A stretch of 18,732 nt of DNA from Spirochaetaceae bacterium (lineage in GTDB: Bacteria > Spirochaetota > Spirochaetia > Treponematales > Breznakiellaceae). The position numbers were made by a program, and so were the translations under genes. Positions 14,228 to 18,732 of the stretch are shown one piece after another. The notes beneath the pieces were generated by a model. The model saw nothing but the letters and a program-made list of their open reading frames with translations. It was not told the origin of the DNA and searched no databases. Position 1 is the first letter of the stretch. Every line of letters starts with the position of its first letter. The DNA lies in contig JAITXS010000191.1 of the NCBI GenBank assembly GCA_031284645.1, positions 1 to 18,732 on the forward strand, written 5' to 3'.

Positions 14228-15152
14228 AGTAGTCACCCACTTCCACATCTTCCAAAACTGCGAGGGCATCGTCGGCAAGTATGGCGGCGGAGCAGTAAAC
14301 CGAGAGTAAATATGAGGCTATGCCATTATCGTCAACACCCCGGAAACGTACTGAAAGTCCGCGGGACGCTTCGCCGGGTACATTCGCCTGGTACAGGCCA
14401 ATAACGCCGCGTTTTGCCTCGCCGGTACGCACTAAAAGAATATTTGTTTTACCGGTCTTTGCCTTGGGATTTTTAAGTCCGTCAACAAAAAGCTTGTCTG
14501 TCGGAATGATGGGTACGCCCCGCCATGCAATAAACGGCGCGCCGGAGATATTCACTGTTGCCGGCGGTACACCGCGTCGTGTGCACTCACGCTCAAAGGC
14601 AGCCAGCGCGCGCGGGTGCGCGAGAAAAAATGACGGCTCTTTCCACACTTTGCTTAAAAGCTCGTCAAGATCGTCGGGCATGGGGCGCCCGTAACGTGCT
14701 TGTACCCGAAACGAATCGGAGACATTTTTTAAAAGGCCGTAGTCATCACTATTGATGATTTGGCTTTCCTGTCTCTCTTTGAGGCTTTCAACAGCAAGGG
14801 AGAGTTGTTCCTTGGTCTGATCAAACGGCGAACTGTAGACATCCTGAATCTTTGTATCCACATTGATAATCGTGGAAATCGAATTGAGTCGGTATTCACG
14901 CGGTTTGGTTTCGTACTCTACACAGCCCTGCGGAATCACGATTTTTTTGGGATCTTGACTGCACAGTACGTCAAGCGGCGTTTCGCCTTCAAGAACTTTG
15001 TTAACCCGATAAATACCCGCTTCAAGACCCTTGAATTCCAGCATTTTTGTCAGCCACTTCGGCGTTAACGCCCCGTATTGGGGCGCGGTTTTTGTTACAT
15101 CGGCAAGCTGATATGCTGCCTCTCGTCCCAACACATTTTCTTTTTCCGCCAT
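14214..15152 (-). CDS. Family 2A (SrpI-type) encapsulin shell protein
   Basis: A 312-residue HK97-fold protein that self-assembles into a closed protein nanocompartment. Recognised by overall resemblance to Family 2A encapsulins (SrpI of Synechococcus): an N-terminal arm with YQLADVTKTAPQYGALTPKW (14-33), LEFKGLEAGIYRVNKV, the E-loop/P-domain block with TKPREYRLNSISTIINVDTK, FFLAHPRALAAFERECTRRG, and APFIAWRGVPIIPTDKL in the A-domain. There is no cyclic-nucleotide-binding domain, so it is not Family 2B. AAGGAG precedes ATG 15152. The next gene encodes a desulfurase with a cargo-type N-terminus. Members of this family have been reported to house desulfurase and store elemental sulfur. It might be mistaken for a phage capsid, but no phage genes are near. 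Confidence 0.9.
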   Translation of the reverse strand: MAEKENVLGREAAYQLADVTKTAPQYGALTPKWLTKMLEFKGLEAGIYRVNKVLEGETPLDVLCSQDPKKIVIPQGCVEYETKPREYRLNSISTIINVDTKIQDVYSSPFDQTKEQLSLAVESLKERQESQIINSDDYGLLKNVSDSFRVQARYGRPMPDDLDELLSKVWKEPSFFLAHPRALAAFERECTRRGVPPATVNISGAPFIAWRGVPIIPTDKLFVDGLKNPKAKTGKTNILLVRTGEAKRGVIGLYQANVPGEASRGLSVRFRGVDDNGIASYLLSVYCSAAILADDALAVLEDVEVGDYYDYN

Positions 15153-15186
15153 ACAACACTCCTTTGTAGTATTTCTCTATCAATAT

Positions 15187-16368
15187 TTAATATTGAGGTA
15201 AACGCGGGTCTACCTCTTTTGCCCAAGCATTGATACCATCCTGTAGATTAAACATACGGCCTTTGTATCCTGCTTCCTGTAATTCACGTATCGCGTAGAT
15301 ACTCCGCTGCCCGATTTTACATAAAAACACCGCGTCAATTGACGGGTCAAACTCGTCAATGCGCCGTATCATCTGTCCCAAGGGGATTACTTTTGCGTTC
15401 GGGAAGCCAACGATTGCCCGTTCGTGCGGTTCCCGGGTATCTATAATTTGTATCGGGCTGCCCGAATCAATCCGTGCCTTTAATTCTTTTGCACTGATAC
15501 TTTCCACAGGCACTTGAGTTTCCTGTTTTTTGAGCCCGCAGAACTGTTCATAATCAATCAACTCGTGTATTGTCGGCTGCTTGCCGCAGATCGGACAATG
15601 CGGGTCTTTTTCCAGCTTAAGCTCCCGAAAGCTCATCTTCCAGGCATCAAACAAAAGCAATCGCCCGATTAAGGGGGCTGCGGGATTAACGGAATCGGGG
15701 GCGCTGTTTTGAACAATCAGCTTGATAACTTCGTTCGCCTGTATACAGCCCACAATACCCGGCAGAACCCCGAGGACACCGCCTTCGGAACAGGAAGGCA
15801 CAAGGCCGGGCGGCGGGGGCTCAGGATAGAGACAACGATAACACGGCCCCTCTTTCGCATAAAACACCGAGGCCTGACCTTCGAACTGAAATATCGATCC
15901 GTACACATTTGGTATACCCAACAATACACAGGCATCATTGACAAGATAGCGCGTCTGATAATTATCCGTGCCGTCTGCAACAATATCGTAATCCTGTAAA
16001 ATGTCCAGTGCGTTAGCGCTGTTTAACATCGTATTATGTGTTATCACCTTGACAAGCGGATTAATGCTTTTAATCCTGTCCTGCGCTGAGGCGACTTTCG
16101 GACGTCCCAGATCACGGGTTGAGTGAATAATCTGCCTCTGTAAGTTTGATTCCTCGACAAAGTCAAAATCAACCAGCCCTATGGTGCCAACGCCGGCAGC
16201 GGCAAGGTACAAGGCAAGCGGCGCACCAAGCCCGCCGGTGCCGACAATAAGCACCCGTGCCGCTTTAAGTCGCTTCTGCCCTTCAATACCAACCTCAGGC
16301 AGCAAGAGGTGACGACTGTAACGTCCGATTTCTTCATTCGTCAGGTTCATACCCGTTAAATCTCTCAT
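15187..16368 (-). CDS. MoeB/ThiF-type adenylyltransferase fused to a rhodanese domain
   Basis: Activates the C-terminal glycine of a sulfur carrier with ATP, then helps place sulfur on it as a thiocarboxylate. Numbered from ATG 16368 (393 residues): the E1-like domain has nucleotide motif GTGGLG (43-48), DFDFVEESNLQRQ (67-79), zinc cysteines C176/C179 (CYRC) and C258/C261 (CPIC), and C193 in PSCSEGGVLGVLPG at the usual catalytic cysteine site. Rhodanese residues about 290-390 carry DTREPHERAIVG and active-site C350 in CKIGQRS. The layout matches MoeZ/MoeBR, known to serve CysO in mycobacteria. The frame opens at GTG 16386 but the family begins near 16350; ATG 16368 follows the carrier stop by one base. 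Confidence 0.93.
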   Translation of the reverse strand: MRDLTGMNLTNEEIGRYSRHLLLPEVGIEGQKRLKAARVLIVGTGGLGAPLALYLAAAGVGTIGLVDFDFVEESNLQRQIIHSTRDLGRPKVASAQDRIKSINPLVKVITHNTMLNSANALDILQDYDIVADGTDNYQTRYLVNDACVLLGIPNVYGSIFQFEGQASVFYAKEGPCYRCLYPEPPPPGLVPSCSEGGVLGVLPGIVGCIQANEVIKLIVQNSAPDSVNPAAPLIGRLLLFDAWKMSFRELKLEKDPHCPICGKQPTIHELIDYEQFCGLKKQETQVPVESISAKELKARIDSGSPIQIIDTREPHERAIVGFPNAKVIPLGQMIRRIDEFDPSIDAVFLCKIGQRSIYAIRELQEAGYKGRMFNLQDGINAWAKEVDPRLPQY

Positions 16369-16369
16369 A

Positions 16370-16666
16370 TTAACCGCGTCTGCCACCCGCTATTGCCGGT
16401 ACTATCATTATTGATTCATTACCCGTGAGTTTTGTGGATAGCCCCTGAAGATTTTTGATATTGGTATCCCCGATAAAAATATTGATAAATGAACGAAGCT
16501 CCGGCGGGACTTGCCCGTCATCCTGATAGAGATGCTTCCTGATAGCCGGATATGTGTCGGCAAAGCTGTTTATCGCCTCCCCAACCGTGGCCCCCTCGGC
16601 GCTTATTTCCGACTGCCTGTCCGTAAATACCCGCAATGCTGTTGGTATATAAATTTTAACCGCCAT
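16370..16666 (-). CDS. ThiS/MoaD-like sulfur carrier (CysO-like) ending in -GGRRG
   Basis: 98 residues with a beta-grasp pattern: AVKIYIPTALRVFTD, ATVGEAINSFADTYP, RSFINIFIGDTNI, and ESIMIVPAIAGG at the end. The VPAIAGG tail is typical of CysO-type and archaeal carriers that deliver sulfur as a thiocarboxylate. Unusually, three residues (R96 R97 G98) follow the diglycine G94-G95, so the tail must be trimmed before adenylation. The adjacent JAMM protease could do this; similar trimming is known for QbsE by QbsD. The gene overlaps the protease end by 11 bases and is followed immediately by the MoeB-rhodanese gene. AGAGG precedes ATG 16666. Serving cysteine synthesis rather than thiamine or molybdopterin is inferred from the neighbours. 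Confidence 0.88.
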   Translation of the reverse strand: MAVKIYIPTALRVFTDRQSEISAEGATVGEAINSFADTYPAIRKHLYQDDGQVPPELRSFINIFIGDTNIKNLQGLSTKLTGNESIMIVPAIAGGRRG

Positions 16667-17084
16667 TTTTTACCTCTTCTTTTCTGAATTCAATTCGATC
16701 TTCTGTTAATTCCCAGCTTGTCAATTGTATTGCTTTCCCTTTTTCAACGCTTACGATGATGTATGAATAAAAGGGCAGAGCATGCTCCCTGTCATAATCG
16801 GACGGAACAGCCGGATGATCGGGATGAGAGTGATAAAAAGCTATAAGGTCTTTACCCTGTTTCCTTGCCTTCTGTTCTGCGTCCTTTATATCTTCCGCCG
16901 TGATTTCAAAACGATGATAGCGCTGGGAGTTTTCCCGTGCGTTATCGACCGTGATAAGACTTTCAGCGCTTTTACTTCCATCGAATTCCAATTTTCCCAA
17001 AATAATCCCGCAACATTCGTCAGGATATGCCTTTTCCGCTTCCGTCATAATAGAGAGCTGCAATGCTGAGCTTAGTTTTATCAT
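16656..17084 (-). CDS. JAMM/MPN+ metalloprotease (Mec-like)
   Basis: A zinc peptidase of the JAB1/MPN family, 142 residues. The full JAMM motif is present: E23 in YPDECCGIILG, H85 and H87 in YHSHPDHPAVPSDYD, S95 and D98. In mycobacteria Mec cuts the CysO-cysteine adduct to free cysteine and regenerate carrier. Here it could also remove the carrier's three extra C-terminal residues. ATG 17084 overlaps the upstream TGA (ATGA), with GGCGGGA as ribosome site; a longer in-frame start at 17099 would overlap more. Its 3' end overlaps the carrier gene by 11 bases. Its own C-terminus reads -NGG, which arises from that overlap. Confidence 0.92.
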   Translation of the reverse strand: MIKLSSALQLSIMTEAEKAYPDECCGIILGKLEFDGSKSAESLITVDNARENSQRYHRFEITAEDIKDAEQKARKQGKDLIAFYHSHPDHPAVPSDYDREHALPFYSYIIVSVEKGKAIQLTSWELTEDRIEFRKEEVKNGG

Positions 17085-17992
17085 ATTCCCGCCGTCCAAA
17101 AATCATCCGATATATATCGTGAGCCTGAATCACAAAGCATGGTTACGATAGTTGAGCCTGAGGGCAGTCTCTCTGCCAGTTTTAACGCGGCAGCCACATT
17201 CGCGCCGCTTGATATACCCACAAAAAGTCCTTCCTCGCGGGCCAGACGGCGCGTCTGCTCGTACGCATCTTCAGTACTTAGTTCGATAAAACCATCGGGA
17301 AGGCGTTCATCATAAAAACCTGTATGTGTTACGCTTGCCATATGTTTAGTCCCCTCAATACCATGAAACGGTGAGTCTGCCTGCATCGCGTAGGATTTTA
17401 TCGTCGGTGAAAGTTCCCTCAGCTTTTTGCTGATACCGGTAAAAGTCCCGGATGTCCCCAGTCCGCTTACAAAATGGGTAATCTCTCCCTTTGTTTGCTC
17501 CCAAATCTCAATCGCCGTTGTGTTATAATGAGCACGCCAGTTTTCCTCGTTATTGTACTGGTCTGCGAAAAACCACCGCTCAGGATCCTGTTCCACGACT
17601 TTGCATGCTGCAAAATAAGCACCATCGGAGCTTTCCAGCGGGTCTGTTTCGATAATTTTCGCACCGAAACTACTGATCATACGCTTGCGCTCGCGACTCG
17701 CATTCGCCGGAAGATACAAAACAACCGGAAAACCCAAAGCCGCCCCAAACATCGCGTAGGCAATCCCTGAATTCCCGCTTGTCGCATCGATAATGGTCTT
17801 TCCTTCGCGTAGATTTCCCCGTTTTATGCCGTCCAGGAGCATTGACTTAACCGCCCTGTCCTTTACCGAACCGCTCGGGTTGAGAAATTCAGCCTTCGCA
17901 AAGAGTTTTATCCCGTTCAAAGCGCGGGAAGTCTTCGGTAACTCAACAAGGGCTGTGTTCCCGACTAAATCTAAAATCCCCATATTATGCAT
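17081..17992 (-). CDS. PLP-dependent cysteine synthase, CysM type (CysO-dependent)
   Basis: 303 residues, fold-type II PLP enzyme. The PLP lysine is K44 in NPSGSVKDRAVKS, the substrate loop is TSGNSG (71-76), and the phosphate-binding loop is GLGTSGTFTG. The segment HGIEGTKHMASVTH followed by STEDAYEQTRRLAREEGLFV and GISSGANVAAAL is the form seen in CysM enzymes that use a carrier thiocarboxylate and O-phosphoserine, rather than CysK with sulfide and O-acetylserine. Donor choice is inferred from motifs and from the CysO and Mec neighbours. First gene of the operon. ATG 17992 lacks a strong ribosome site; a second ATG at 17983 is possible. Confidence 0.92.
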   Translation of the reverse strand: MHNMGILDLVGNTALVELPKTSRALNGIKLFAKAEFLNPSGSVKDRAVKSMLLDGIKRGNLREGKTIIDATSGNSGIAYAMFGAALGFPVVLYLPANASRERKRMISSFGAKIIETDPLESSDGAYFAACKVVEQDPERWFFADQYNNEENWRAHYNTTAIEIWEQTKGEITHFVSGLGTSGTFTGISKKLRELSPTIKSYAMQADSPFHGIEGTKHMASVTHTGFYDERLPDGFIELSTEDAYEQTRRLAREEGLFVGISSGANVAAALKLAERLPSGSTIVTMLCDSGSRYISDDFWTAGI

Positions 17993-18023
17993 AGTCTTTA
18001 ATTATATCCTAAAACATAGTAAC

Positions 18024-18050
18024 ATTATAATATTACTATGAATTGGTCAA
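18024..18050 (-). promoter_or_regulatory. Possible promoter of the sulfur operon
   Basis: On the minus strand TTGACC (18050-18045), 15 bases, and TATAAT (18029-18024). The spacing is short, which may mean an activator is needed. A second TATAAT lies at 18006-18001 without a good -35. Confidence 0.4.
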
Positions 18051-18054
18051 GGTA

Positions 18055-18082
18055 TCAAGGCCCTATGTGTCAAGGCCCTATG
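18055..18082. repeat. Two direct copies of TCAAGGCCCTATG between divergent promoters
   Basis: TCAAGGCCCTATG at 18055-18067 and 18070-18082, a 15-base period. It lies between the -35 box of the sulfur operon promoter and the promoter of the nuclease-like gene, so it could be a regulator site. Confidence 0.75.
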
Positions 18083-18083
18083 A

Positions 18084-18112
18084 TTGAAAACCCGTTTAAA
18101 CAATAGTAGTAT
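18084..18112 (+). promoter_or_regulatory. Promoter of the nuclease-like gene
   Basis: TTGAAA (18084-18089) and TAGTAT (18107-18112) with a 17-base spacer, 23 bases ahead of the GTG start. Confidence 0.6.
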
Positions 18113-18135
18113 GCTCATATAAAGGTGATGAAACG

Positions 18136-18732
18136 GTGAGTGACGATAAAACAAGCGAAAACAAAGGCCAATTCTACGAATTTAAATTCAAAAAATATTT
18201 GGACAACAGCGGAATTTCTTTTTTGTACATCGATCAGGATTATGGGTCACAAGCAGCCAACTTCGCCAATAGTGATATAAAGCGCCCTGATTTTTTAATT
18301 TACCTTCACTGTATCGGCCATATTTTCATTGATGTAAAATCAAGGACTAAAATTCCTTATGAACATGAAAACCAGGATAGCACGTTTTATCTAAGCGCAA
18401 ATGAAATTGATTCTTTATTTTTGGTCCAGTCATCCATGTTTTTGCCCCTATGGATCGCCTTTGTGGAAATCGATAAGGATATAAAATTCTCACAGGATAT
18501 TAGAAAAATAATAAATAATCACGAAACATTAGAGCCGGTATTTTACCTTGTTCCCATAACAACCATAAAAAATTATAAAGATAGAATACAAAAATCAATA
18601 AAAAAACAGTCTGATGTGCAGGAAATATTCAAACATCTTTTTGTCAGAATACCCATGCAATACTGCAAAAAACTAACGGAAGACAGCAGTATGTTTACCG
18701 TAAATAATACAATCAGTTTTAAAAACATTGAA
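18136..18732 (+). CDS. PD-(D/E)xK nuclease-like protein, partial (runs off the window)
   Basis: An uninterrupted frame of 199 codons reaches the window end. Start GTG 18136 follows GGTGATG and a clear promoter. Residues 10-75 match a restriction-endonuclease-like core: E15 in GQFYEFKFKKYL, then IKRPDFLIYLHCIGHIFIDV (48-67), giving D52, D66 and K68 in the PD...D-x-K arrangement that binds the metal. The segment LFLVQSSMFLPLWIAFVEID (94-113) could be the following strand-helix pair. The gene is more AT-rich than the sulfur operon. It could be a restriction, repair or anti-phage nuclease; no methyltransferase or helicase partner is visible. The rest lies beyond the window. Confidence 0.7.
   Translation, partial: MSDDKTSENKGQFYEFKFKKYLDNSGISFLYIDQDYGSQAANFANSDIKRPDFLIYLHCIGHIFIDVKSRTKIPYEHENQDSTFYLSANEIDSLFLVQSSMFLPLWIAFVEIDKDIKFSQDIRKIINNHETLEPVFYLVPITTIKNYKDRIQKSIKKQSDVQEIFKHLFVRIPMQYCKKLTEDSSMFTVNNTISFKNIE

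Noticed and set aside
13869..14309. 146-codon plus-strand open frame opposite the desulfurase N-terminus
   Set aside because: It is antisense to a low-complexity coding region, has no ribosome site, and spans the encapsulin/desulfurase overlap.
14214..15152. HK97-fold protein as a prophage major capsid
   Set aside because: No portal, terminase, protease or tail genes are near. Its neighbours are sulfur enzymes, and the desulfurase has a cargo-type N-terminus, so encapsulin is the better call.
16656..16664. JAMM protease ending in -NGG as a possible second sulfur carrier tail
   Set aside because: The glycines result from the 11-base overlap with the carrier gene, and the protein fold is not beta-grasp.
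16370..16666. Carrier as ThiS or MoaD for thiamine or molybdopterin
   Set aside because: No thiamine or molybdenum cofactor genes are present, while the CysM-type synthase and JAMM protease fit the CysO route.

Overview
The window looks like chromosome of a spirochaete, most probably a Treponema-like host-associated anaerobe. This is an inference from gene content and order (infC-rpmI-rplT followed by a coiled-coil gene and zapA, a relaxed spirochaetal-type lipobox protein, a PEGA-type envelope protein, a small 2[4Fe-4S] ferredoxin). No 16S or marker gene in the window proves it. Most genes have moderate GC; the left edge is clearly AT-rich and accessory.

Layout. (1) 1-990 is an accessory edge: the last codons of what looks like an IS630-type transposase, an AT-rich 5'-truncated methyltransferase, an integron attC-like palindrome, and three 16-bp tandem repeats. 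(2) 991-1141 is a promoter, the small bacterial SRP RNA and its terminator. (3) 1236-5848 holds housekeeping genes: acyl-CoA synthetase, 5-formyltetrahydrofolate cyclo-ligase (minus strand), a two-domain Sua5/TsaC enzyme, and a lipoprotein. (4) 5856-9759 holds tRNA-Arg(CCG, minus strand), then infC-rpmI-rplT, a coiled-coil ZapB-like protein, ZapA and class I mannose-6-phosphate isomerase. (5) 9949-12200 holds a ferredoxin, a secreted M23 peptidase and a PEGA-like envelope protein. (6) 12218-12751 holds a short SMR/EamA-type membrane protein and a repeat-rich intergenic stretch. (7) 12752-17992, minus strand, is a six-gene sulfur operon. (8) From 18136 a PD-(D/E)xK nuclease-like gene runs off the window.

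The notable system is the sulfur operon. In transcription order it encodes a CysM-type cysteine synthase, a JAMM metalloprotease (Mec-like), a ThiS/MoaD-fold sulfur carrier (CysO-like), a MoeB/ThiF adenylyltransferase fused to a rhodanese, a Family 2A (SrpI-type) encapsulin shell protein, and a SufS-type cysteine desulfurase with a ~90-residue low-complexity N-terminal extension. It joins two modules normally discussed apart. One is protein-thiocarboxylate cysteine biosynthesis (CysO/CysM/Mec, known from mycobacteria). The other is the encapsulin-cysteine desulfurase nanocompartment, which sequesters sulfur. The genes overlap or abut, so they are probably made together. A plausible cycle is: encapsulated desulfurase takes sulfur from cysteine into the shell; released sulfur passes through the rhodanese domain to the adenylated carrier; CysM and Mec rebuild cysteine. 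The carrier ends in -GGRRG rather than -GG, so it appears to need trimming, and the JAMM protease next door is the obvious candidate.

Other points of interest are overlapping divergent promoters inside a 10-bp inverted repeat (3713-3769), a strong stem-loop in the long rpmI-rplT gap, a likely TTG start for infC, and a dispersed intergenic repeat present in two copies (9777-9832 and 12672-12720).
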